From JBOHNS01 sp050730835 (GTDB lineage: Bacteria; Patescibacteriota; Saccharimonadia; Saccharimonadales; UBA4665): a stretch of 18,943 nucleotides of DNA. Below are positions 12,870 through 18,571 of this stretch, in pieces; the stretch's first letter is position 1, and every line of letters begins with the position of its first letter. A program made the position numbers and the translations under genes. Location: the NCBI GenBank assembly GCA_050730835.1, contig JBOHNS010000030.1:1-18943 (forward strand), in the 5' to 3' direction. The notes beneath the pieces were generated by a model. That model was not told where the DNA came from. It searched no databases and saw only the letters and a program-made list of their open reading frames with translations.

Positions 12870-13685
12870 ATGAATATTACTAAGAAAATTAGCTTAGGCG
12901 CTTCGACGCTCGGCACGGTCGGACTTTTGGTCGGCATGGTTGGCGGCGCAGCGGCTCAGTCCAGCAGCACTAGCGGCAGTCAGACTTTTAAGGCGAACAT
13001 TACGCAACTCAACAATTCTGGCGCTTCCGGCACCTCAACTGTTGTTTTGAACGGTAATAAAGCGTCTATTACGACTAATATGAGTGGTGTTTTTGCCGGC
13101 GCACCGCATGCCCAGCACTTTCACTGGGACGCTAAGGCGATGCACGTTTGCCCGTCGGCTTCGGCCACGACTAACGGCGGCCTATTAACTACCGCTGACG
13201 CTATTCCGCAGTACGGCGCAGTCGACGTTTCGCTGACTAATACTGGCGACACCAGCGCTAACTCAGCTCTAGCCGTCAAGCGTTTCCCAACGCCAAAAAC
13301 TAGCAGCTACACCTACAATCGCACCATTACTTTGACGTCGGCTCAAGTCCAGCACTTGACTAGCGGTCAATACGTTTACGTAGTGCACGGCCTCGACGCC
13401 AACCACGACGGCAAATACGACGGCTCGGCCAAAAGCTCGCTCGACAAAAGCTTGCCACTAGAAGCCACTGCCCCAGCTGCTTGCGGTGTCATCACTGCTT
13501 CCTCAAACAGTAGCAACAACGGTGCAGCCATGCAAAACAACTCTAGCTCAACCAGCACCACGCCGGTTAATACCCACAACGGCAAAATCAATGCCGCTTT
13601 GATATTCGGTATCATCGGCACTGTTCTAGGACTAATCGCTATGGCTATGGCTGCCGGCGGCATGTCCAAGAAAACCAAAGTTTAA
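12870..13685 (+). CDS. Secreted, membrane-anchored CHRD-like surface protein
   Basis: A 271-residue protein. The signal peptide is residues 1-29 (basic MNITKK, a Gly/Leu core, cleavage likely after GGAAA). The ectodomain begins with a Ser/Thr-rich stretch and a domain of about 170 residues reading FKANITQLNNSGASGTSTVV, then MSGVFAGAPHAQHFHWDAKA, and later YVYVVHGLDANHDGKYDG. The small-residue/His pattern (APHAQHFH, VVHGLD) resembles CHRD domains. DANHDGKYD (177-184) looks like a single EF-hand-type calcium loop. C94 and C205 could form a disulfide. A Ser/Asn/Thr linker (208-234) leads to a C-terminal helix (241-263) and a basic tail MSKKTKV, so the protein is anchored with its domain outside. 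The ribosome binding site AAAGGAG is 3-4 bases short of ideal spacing but clear. Function unknown; an adhesion or envelope role is inference. Confidence 0.65.
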   Translation: MNITKKISLGASTLGTVGLLVGMVGGAAAQSSSTSGSQTFKANITQLNNSGASGTSTVVLNGNKASITTNMSGVFAGAPHAQHFHWDAKAMHVCPSASATTNGGLLTTADAIPQYGAVDVSLTNTGDTSANSALAVKRFPTPKTSSYTYNRTITLTSAQVQHLTSGQYVYVVHGLDANHDGKYDGSAKSSLDKSLPLEATAPAACGVITASSNSSNNGAAMQNNSSSTSTTPVNTHNGKINAALIFGIIGTVLGLIAMAMAAGGMSKKTKV

Positions 13686-13720
13686 AAATTTAGAATCAAA
13701 ATAAATTCTAAATAGGCAAA

Positions 13721-13752
13721 AAATAGCGTCCCGTTTCAAAGGGGCGCTATTT
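13721..13752 (+). terminator. Hairpin terminator after the surface protein gene
   Basis: AAATAGCGTCCC (13721-13732) pairs with GGGGCGCTATTT (13741-13752) through 12 base pairs, one of them T-G, around the loop GTTTCAAA, preceded by an A-run and followed by only a short T stretch. Placed 36 bases after the stop codon; a smaller AT hairpin (TAGAAT/ATTCTA, 13691-13710) precedes it. Confidence 0.65.
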
Positions 13753-13820
13753 CAATGCCAAGGCAATTTCTGACCCCAAGCCTTGTTACAAAAAGCTAAC
13801 TGACACCACATAACTTCCTA

Positions 13821-13826
13821 TATAAT
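13821..13826 (+). promoter_or_regulatory. -10 element of the P-type ATPase homologue gene
   Basis: TATAAT ends 5 bases before the ATG at 13832. There is no ribosome binding site. The expected transcription start falls on the start codon, so the message is predicted to be leaderless, and the in-frame TTG at 13826 lies inside the promoter and cannot be the start. Confidence 0.6.
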
Positions 13827-13831
13827 TGTTA

Positions 13832-15700
13832 ATGAAGAAAAAGTTCCGGGTTTACGAAATCAAAGGAGGTTTATTGTTGATAAGGGGTGCCAGACAGTTT
13901 GCGGCTAAATATTATTTGCTGGTTGGCAGCGCTGCCGGGCTGATTGTTGGCTTGATTTTGCGAGCCGGCGGGCTGAAAACTATCGATCAATGGTTTTTGG
14001 CGGTTGTGGCGCTCGCGGCCGCGGTCATTTTGCTGTTAGAAGTGATAGATAACTTGCGCCAAGGCTATTTCAGTGCGCCGATAATTCTGGTCATGGCGAT
14101 TGTTCTGGCCGTAATTTTACGTCAATTTGCCACAGCTTTGGTTTTGCCTTTGCTGGGCGAAGCAATTAGGCTAATCAATAATATCGTGCTAAGGCGTGCT
14201 GGCGCTTCAAGTCAAAAATTAATTGATTTAGAGCTGCCCAAAACCGTTAAGCTTATAAAAGCCGGCCAACAAACAGAAGTGCCTTTGGCGGATTTTAGCA
14301 AGGGCGATGTTTTTAGCTTAGCGGCTGGCGAGATTGTGCCGCTCGATGGGGTCATCATTAATGGCGAAGCGACTATCGACGAAGCTAATTTAATCGTTCG
14401 CTCTGAACCTGGCTACAAATCGGTTGGCGATAAAATTCTGGCCGGCTCGGTTAATTTGGACGGCGCTTTGACAGTTCGAGCCGACAATACCAGCGACGCA
14501 AATTTACTCAAAACGATTAAGCGAATGGCAAAAGCCGCTGCCTCGTCCCGGGCGCCGTTGACCCGTTTGACCGACATTTTTAGTTTGCCATATTTAGGTC
14601 TGGTTATTTTTGTCGCGCTAACCGTTGGCCTGGTTAATCATAGCGGCCTAAGATCGTTGGAGGTTTTGTCGGCAGCCACCATGGCGCCGCTAGTATTGGT
14701 TGCGCCGCTTGGGTTTATAGCTGGCTTAAACCAACTGGCTCGCCGCGGCGTATTTGTTGAGTCGGCCGCCAAATTGGAAAATTTGGCGCTGGCGAAAACC
14801 ATCATATTTGCCAAAAACGGCACTTTAAATGATGATAAATTTAGCCTAGAAACTATCAAAACCTACGCCGGTTTTACGAAACACGAGGTGCTGAAACTAG
14901 CCGCCAGCCTGGAGCAGGATTCCAACCATATTTTAGCTGCACCAATTATTCAAGCCGCAATCGACCGCCAATTAAAAATTATTAGAGCCAAAAATGTTTT
15001 AGCATTTTCCGCCGGACTGTCGGCCAAAATTCAACAAGATCAAATTTTGCTAGGCAGCGCCAAATTTTTAAAAGACAGCGGAGTAGTCCTGGCCAAAGAC
15101 GTCGATAATTTACCAGAAACTTGCGCCATGCTAGCGGTCGGTCAGCGCCTGGCCGCCGTATTTAAATTTACTAGCGAAATTCGTCCGGAAGCCGCGGAAA
15201 CCATTAGCGAATTAAAAAGTTTGGGCTTAAAAAACTTGCTAATTTTAACCGGCGATAGTTTGGCCTCGGCGCAACTTGTGTCAAAAGATTTAGCCATAAA
15301 AGGCGGCTCCGGCGAGTTAACGCCGGCCGAAAAAATATTAGCCGTCGAAAATATGCAACCGCGACCGGTTGTCTATCTTGGCGCTCGGCCGAACGATTTG
15401 GCGGCCATGGCTTCGGCCGAAGTCGGCGTGGCGTTTAATGGGCGCTGTCATAATCTAGCGCGCGAATCGGCAGCGGCCATAATCGTCGAATCGGATTTAG
15501 AATATTTGGCGCTGGGCGTTGCGATTGCCAAAAAAACTGTTGCTGCCACCAAACAAACCATTATTTTCGGTTTGATTTTGTCGCTCGGCCTTTTAATAAT
15601 TTTTGCGAGCGGCTGGTTTACGGCAATATTCGGCGCCGTCATCCAGGCCGCCATTGCCGTTATTATCATTTTGGCGACTTGGTTCAGGTTGAAAAATTAA
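13832..15700 (+). CDS. P-type ATPase homologue lacking the catalytic residues (pseudoenzyme), heavy-metal type
   Basis: A 623-residue intact frame with P-type ATPase order: N-terminal helices (about 24-110), actuator domain (FSLAAGEIVPLDGVIINGEA near 161-180), two core helices, P- and N-domains, two C-terminal helices (579-620). Against heavy-metal pumps the key residues are changed. The actuator TGES is I188-V-R-S191. The metal-site TPC motif of the 'TPCPL' subgroup is T283-M-A285-P. The phosphorylation motif DKTGTLT reads A327-K-N-G-T-L-N333, so the Asp is Ala. The hinge GDGxND is G517-A-R-P-N521-D522. The HP dipeptide is HI (SNHILAAP). The TGD motif is kept (T473-G-D475). It therefore should not form a phosphoenzyme or pump by the usual cycle. 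The full length and own promoter argue against simple decay. It may be a regulatory or scaffolding paralogue. It ends in a 3-4 base overlap with the convergent kinase gene. Confidence 0.85.
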   Translation: MKKKFRVYEIKGGLLLIRGARQFAAKYYLLVGSAAGLIVGLILRAGGLKTIDQWFLAVVALAAAVILLLEVIDNLRQGYFSAPIILVMAIVLAVILRQFATALVLPLLGEAIRLINNIVLRRAGASSQKLIDLELPKTVKLIKAGQQTEVPLADFSKGDVFSLAAGEIVPLDGVIINGEATIDEANLIVRSEPGYKSVGDKILAGSVNLDGALTVRADNTSDANLLKTIKRMAKAAASSRAPLTRLTDIFSLPYLGLVIFVALTVGLVNHSGLRSLEVLSAATMAPLVLVAPLGFIAGLNQLARRGVFVESAAKLENLALAKTIIFAKNGTLNDDKFSLETIKTYAGFTKHEVLKLAASLEQDSNHILAAPIIQAAIDRQLKIIRAKNVLAFSAGLSAKIQQDQILLGSAKFLKDSGVVLAKDVDNLPETCAMLAVGQRLAAVFKFTSEIRPEAAETISELKSLGLKNLLILTGDSLASAQLVSKDLAIKGGSGELTPAEKILAVENMQPRPVVYLGARPNDLAAMASAEVGVAFNGRCHNLARESAAAIIVESDLEYLALGVAIAKKTVAATKQTIIFGLILSLGLLIIFASGWFTAIFGAVIQAAIAVIIILATWFRLKN

Positions 15701-16326
15701 GCGAAAATAAGCCCGAGCGCGACAATTACCGGCACCAAAAAATTGTCGAAACCCAAAACGCCAATCGCCTCCAGGCCAGTCGCGATTAGCGGCAGAAAAA
15801 TGATGCCTAAAGCCGCGCCGCTAGCCTGGCTGAGCACAAAATATAGGCCGATAATGATTAACGAAATTAACCAAAAACTGGCGCTGCCAATTAGCGATTT
15901 GGTTTGGCCGAAAACTCTAAAATTATGCCGCGCGCCAAAGCGCACGCCGATAATCCCAGCCAGGCCGTCGGCCAAACTCATATGCAAAATCGCGGCCATA
16001 AAAATCAATTTGTCATTAGTGATAATCGCCACCGCGCCAATGGCGATAGCGAATAAAATTTCGCCGTAAGTCTGCCGCTCGACAGCATGAATGGATTTAA
16101 AAACGTCAAGATATTTAGACGAAACGATGACTATCAAAAAAGCTAACGCCATGATTTCAATCTGCCCAAAACTCAAAAAGAACGGCCAAAAAGCCGCGAA
16201 AGTCCCAGTCGAAATATGCACGAATTTCCGAGTATTTTCGCTTTTATATTTCAAAACTCGCCGCAAAAATTCGGCAATCACCAGGATTATAAATATTGCA
16301 AACGCGACGAACAAAAGCTTTAGCAT
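15697..16326 (-). CDS. CTP-dependent polyprenol/phytol kinase-like protein (COG0170, SEC59/DolK type)
   Basis: A 209-residue membrane protein with about seven helices. Motifs of the DolK/phytol kinase/CDP-diglyceride synthetase-like group appear in order: NTRKFVHISTGTFAAFWPFF after the first helix, VERQTYGEILFAIAIG, MSLADGLAGIIGVRFG (the DGLAxxxGxxFG nucleotide-binding loop), FGQTKSLIGSASFWLIS (GxKSxxGSxxF), and ATGLEAIGVLGFDNFLVP (ExxxxxxDNFLVP). Enzymes of this kind use CTP to phosphorylate dolichol, phytol or undecaprenol. Given the polyprenyl-linked enzymes elsewhere in the window, recycling of polyprenol to polyprenyl phosphate is the likeliest role; phytol or another isoprenoid alcohol is possible. 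A -10 (TATACT) lies 6 bases before the ATG. Confidence 0.75.
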   Translation of the reverse strand: MLKLLFVAFAIFIILVIAEFLRRVLKYKSENTRKFVHISTGTFAAFWPFFLSFGQIEIMALAFLIVIVSSKYLDVFKSIHAVERQTYGEILFAIAIGAVAIITNDKLIFMAAILHMSLADGLAGIIGVRFGARHNFRVFGQTKSLIGSASFWLISLIIIGLYFVLSQASGAALGIIFLPLIATGLEAIGVLGFDNFLVPVIVALGLIFA

Positions 16327-16332
16327 AGTTTA

Positions 16333-16338
16333 AGTATA
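16333..16338 (-). promoter_or_regulatory. -10 element of the polyprenol kinase-like gene
   Basis: TATACT on the minus strand ends 6 bases before the ATG at 16326, without a ribosome binding site; predicted leaderless start. Confidence 0.5.
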
Positions 16339-16364
16339 GCTAAAGCTACTTAAAATCGAAAAAG

Positions 16365-17087
16365 CTAGAGACCTGATAATAATTGCTTCCGCCAAACATC
16401 GTCGAATAATTTTCCGGGGCAGGCGGTTTTGGGATTGGCGTCTTTGTGACCGATGATTTTGGCAGGTTTAACAAAGGCGTAGCGGTTTTTGATGATTTTG
16501 GCTACAGCTTTTAGCGATTCTGGACTTGGTGCTTTTTCGCTTAGATCGTCATCTATGCATATGCCGATACTCCTAGTATTTATATCCCAGTTTCCGGCGT
16601 GCCAGCCGACGTATTTGTCATCTAAAATTTGCTCGGCCTGGCCGCTAGTTTTTACTAGCCAATGATAGCCCCAAAAAACTTGCTGGTTTTTATAAAAGTG
16701 ACCAGACCAAACCGGCTGGCCGGTAAAATGTTTTTCCCGTTCGTCACTAGGCTTAGCATAATAGGTCCCATAAATTATAAGCAAGTGCATAGCGTTTAGC
16801 CGAGCCAAACTTAAGCCGTCGCGGTTTTTGCTGTGATGAATTACAATCGTGTCGATCGGGCGTCGTTGTTTGTCGAAATCTTCGCCGGCTTTGGCTAGCA
16901 TAATTTGCTTATTTTTGAGCGCGGTTTCTATAAAACCATACATTTCGGATTTTATTTGCTTGCGCGTCTCATGATCACTTTGGGCGGCTAGTTTTTCCAG
17001 CCGCTTAAAATCCGCCGCGATGCCAACATACCAATCGGGTTTAGCCAAAGCTCTTTGCCAGAGTTCAGTGTCAATAAATTTACCCAT
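16365..17087 (-). CDS. N-acetylmuramoyl-L-alanine amidase (PGRP/Amidase_2 fold)
   Basis: A 240-residue zinc hydrolase. After about 75 charged, probably helical residues without a signal peptide, the amidase domain begins at IDTIVIHHSKN (H84, H85), continues with GYHWLVKTSG (H142), VGWHAGNWDINTRSIGICID (H163) and ends with IIGHKDANPKTACPGKLF (H214, C223). These give the His/His/Cys zinc site and overall order of T7 lysozyme-like and PGRP amidases, which cut the bond between muramic acid and L-Ala of the stem peptide. The absence of an export signal means it acts inside, is released by another route, or acts on recycled or foreign wall fragments. The host-dependent lifestyle of CPR bacteria makes the last idea attractive, but it is inference. 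A TGC-TAATGT element lies 7 bases before the ATG. Confidence 0.8.
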   Translation of the reverse strand: MGKFIDTELWQRALAKPDWYVGIAADFKRLEKLAAQSDHETRKQIKSEMYGFIETALKNKQIMLAKAGEDFDKQRRPIDTIVIHHSKNRDGLSLARLNAMHLLIIYGTYYAKPSDEREKHFTGQPVWSGHFYKNQQVFWGYHWLVKTSGQAEQILDDKYVGWHAGNWDINTRSIGICIDDDLSEKAPSPESLKAVAKIIKNRYAFVKPAKIIGHKDANPKTACPGKLFDDVWRKQLLSGL

Positions 17088-17094
17088 TAAAACT

Positions 17095-17103
17095 ACATTA
17101 GCA
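17095..17103 (-). promoter_or_regulatory. Candidate extended -10 (TGC TAATGT) of the amidase gene
   Basis: TGC plus TAATGT on the minus strand, ending 7 bases before the ATG at 17087, no ribosome binding site: another predicted leaderless start. Confidence 0.45.
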
Positions 17104-17141
17104 TAAATTTAGTTGCTTGATTTAGGACAGTAGTTTGGAGA

Positions 17142-17816
17142 TTAAATAATTTTTTGATCAAGTAGTTCGTAGCTTGGTAGTCTCTGATAATTTCCAACAA
17201 TATTTTCATTGACCTCTCCCACGCTTGGAGCTTCCAGGCGCCATTGCATAACAGGCAGGTTGTCCTCGCCGAAATAAATGTCTTTTTCTGTTGGCGCTTC
17301 TGGGCGCGGCGCGAAGCCGCGGTTTTGAAACCAGGCTAGCGTTAACTGGTTTTCGTCAAACACGTAGGCAGTTGGTTTTTGGTCGTCATCAAACGCTGCT
17401 AAAGTTTCCTTGGCCAGAGCCGAGCCGATTCCAACGCCTTGATGCTTTGGCGAAACATTAATTTGCGCCAGCCAGGCGTAGGGTTTTTTGCCACTAGCTT
17501 TTTTAAGAGATTTATGAGCTAATGTGCCGGAAACGTCATCGTGTGCCAGGCAATAGCCGACAGCGGTTTCGCCCAAGTAGGCCACGCTACCGGCGAATCG
17601 TGGAGAAAATAAGCGGTTGTCTTTTTCTTTCATTCTAGCTAGCAGTCGTTCGGACTTGCCGTTATTATCCGGGTTAAACACGCGTCTAATTTCGGCTTCG
17701 CTTCTGGACATCCGTTCGTGCCACGCGGCCAGTCCAATCGGCTGGGCTAATTTAGCTAACTCCAAATTAGGTCGGCTAACACGTACTAGGCTTAAGCCTT
17801 CACCATCAACAGACAT
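17142..17816 (-). CDS. GNAT-family N-acetyltransferase
   Basis: A soluble protein of 224 residues from the chosen ATG at 17816 (MSVDGEGLSLVRVS), which has a GAGG ribosome binding site 10 bases upstream. A GTG at 17861 would add 15 residues that look like leader sequence. The GNAT core is clear: LAQINVSPKHQGVGIGSALA with the acetyl-CoA pyrophosphate loop Q-G-V-G-I-G, followed by FDENQLTLAWFQNRGFAPRP (motif B, the 'N..A..FY...GF' pattern). Substrate unknown; the N-terminal arm is reminiscent of GNATs that act on small amines or protein N-termini, without a specific match. Convergent/operon context gives no further hint. Confidence 0.8.
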   Translation of the reverse strand: MSVDGEGLSLVRVSRPNLELAKLAQPIGLAAWHERMSRSEAEIRRVFNPDNNGKSERLLARMKEKDNRLFSPRFAGSVAYLGETAVGYCLAHDDVSGTLAHKSLKKASGKKPYAWLAQINVSPKHQGVGIGSALAKETLAAFDDDQKPTAYVFDENQLTLAWFQNRGFAPRPEAPTEKDIYFGEDNLPVMQWRLEAPSVGEVNENIVGNYQRLPSYELLDQKII

Positions 17817-17881
17817 TTTTTCTAACCTCATCTTTAAACTTAAAAAACTAGTAACGGCCACTCTCTTGATCTTGCAATAAT

Positions 17882-17890
17882 ATTATAACA
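17882..17890 (-). promoter_or_regulatory. Extended -10 (TGT TATAAT) of the GNAT gene
   Basis: TGTTATAAT on the minus strand; the start is expected near 17875, giving a leader of roughly 60 bases to the ATG at 17816. It lies between the end of tRNA-Pro(TGG) and the GNAT gene. Confidence 0.5.
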
Positions 17891-17960
17891 CATAAAATCA
17901 ATGTGTTCATGTAAAGTTTTTAGATAATAAAAAGTAGCTATAAAACCAGCTGGTAAAAAT

Positions 17961-18038
17961 TGGTCGGGGATAGAGGATTTGAACCTCCGACCTCCGCGTC
18001 CCAAACGCGGCGCGCTAGCCAAACTGCGCCAATCCCCG
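17961..18038 (-). tRNA. tRNA-Pro (anticodon TGG)
   Basis: On the minus strand: acceptor CGGGGAT pairing with ATCCCCG, discriminator A, encoded CCA at 17963-17961. Anticodon stem CCGCG/CGCGG with loop TTTGGGA, anticodon TGG at 18003-18001. T-loop TTCAAAT. No structured repeat or 3'-end duplicate follows this tRNA, unlike the two other tRNAs of the window. Confidence 0.95.
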
Positions 18039-18082
18039 TGATTACTACTTTATTTTAGCAGATATTTGGAATATAAAACTTC

Positions 18083-18215
18083 TGGTCGGGGATGCGGGAT
18101 TATTGCGCGCCGGCTCTGCCGCCGCGCTCCTACCTGCGATGCTCGACAAAATTATACTAGTATAATTTTGTCTGCGCTTCTCGTCCGCGAACCCATGCGT
18201 AGTTTCCGCACCCAC
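18083..18215 (-). repeat. tRNA-linked structured repeat, copy B, ending in a duplicate of the tRNA-Pro(CGG) 3' end
   Basis: Minus-strand homologue of copy A (12374-12501). It shares CGCATGGGTTCGCGGA (at 18203-18188) and CGCAGGTAGGAG (at 18138-18127). The central hairpin is a perfect 28-base palindrome, GACAAAATTATACT and its complement (18173-18146), with no sequence similarity to the hairpin of copy A. A GC-rich hairpin follows (GCGC.GGC ... GCC.GCGC). The last 19 bases, 18101-18083, are identical to the 3' end of tRNA-Pro(CGG) including CCA; the distance from the tRNA's own CCA is 174 bases (182 for copy A). It lies 45 bases upstream of tRNA-Pro(TGG). Confidence 0.75.
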
Positions 18216-18221
18216 AACGCG

Positions 18222-18262
18222 CGACCAATCCAAAGGCAGGCAAGCCGCCTTTGGATTGGTCG
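18222..18262 (-). repeat. 16-bp perfect inverted repeat spanning the tRNA-Pro(CGG) 3' end
   Basis: CGACCAATCCAAAGGC (18222-18237) is the exact complement, inverted, of 18247-18262. On the minus strand the first arm begins with CGACCA, the last six bases of the tRNA, so a hairpin in the precursor RNA would tie up the acceptor end. It has no T-run after it, so it is not a standard terminator. It separates the tRNA from structured repeat copy B. Confidence 0.7.
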
Positions 18263-18333
18263 GGGATGCGGGATTTGAACCCACGACCTCCGCGTCCCGA
18301 ACGCGGCGCGCTACCAAGCTGCGCTAATCCCCG
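18257..18333 (-). tRNA. tRNA-Pro (anticodon CGG)
   Basis: On the minus strand: acceptor CGGGGAT pairs with ATCCCCG, discriminator A, CCA encoded at 18259-18257. Anticodon stem CCGCG/CGCGG with loop TTCGGGA, anticodon CGG at 18299-18297. T-loop TTCAAAT. The D-arm and anticodon stem are nearly identical to tRNA-Pro(TGG) at 17961-18038, indicating a local tRNA duplication. Its final 19 bases are repeated exactly at 18101-18083. Confidence 0.95.
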
Positions 18334-18571
18334 ACAAGCTACATGAGACAAACCTGCGTTTTTTCTATAGCTACTCGCGGCATCATTCTATCATTTTAGC
18401 GGATGGAATGATTCCGGTTTAAGCATATAATTTTCGCTAAACGCTCAAATTATCATCGCTGCTAAGCAAAGTGGTTCACATTTTGCCAAAGCTGCTCTTT
18501 TCCCTAACAAGAGACGAACAACAGAGGTGATTATACTTGTATTTTAGTTAAAAAGCTAGCTTCTTGAAAAA
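18334..18571 (-). other. Gene-free, hairpin-rich stretch upstream of tRNA-Pro(CGG)
   Basis: No credible coding frame in 238 bases. On the minus strand a -10 (TATAAT, 18535-18530) is followed by CACCTCTGTT, identical to the tRNA-His leader promoter region. Downstream the sequence can form several stems: CTCTT/AAGAG right after the start, GCAAA..GTG-AAC-CAC-TTTGC around 18484-18464, ATAATTT/AAATTAT around 18448-18424, and CGGAATCATTC/GAATGATGCCG (one mismatch) around 18418-18380. It may be a second structured leader or small RNA read towards tRNA-Pro. No clear sequence match to the tRNA-His leader beyond the promoter. Confidence 0.35.
18530..18535 (-). promoter_or_regulatory. -10 element sharing a 16-base block with the tRNA-His leader promoter
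   Basis: TATAAT followed by CACCTCTGTT on the minus strand (18535-18520), the same 16 bases as 11995-12010. Lies 37 bases after the stop of the YmdB-like gene and points towards tRNA-Pro(CGG). No strong -35 is seen. Confidence 0.5.

Noticed and set aside
18146..18173. 28-base palindrome as an operator or dif-like site
   Set aside because: Its position coincides with the hairpin of the homologous copy A, so it is better explained as the variable stem of the structured repeat.
18045..18351. Open frames on both strands across the two tRNA-Pro genes and repeat copy B
   Set aside because: Shadow frames of the GC-rich tRNA sequence; similar peptides in copies A and B follow from the nucleotide repeat and not from coding.
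18484..18510. GGGAAAAGAGCAGC on the minus strand as a possible SRP RNA apical loop
   Set aside because: The GGAAG...AGCAG loop of SRP RNA needs a pairing 5' strand (GGTCAGG-like), which is absent, and the tetraloop stem does not form.
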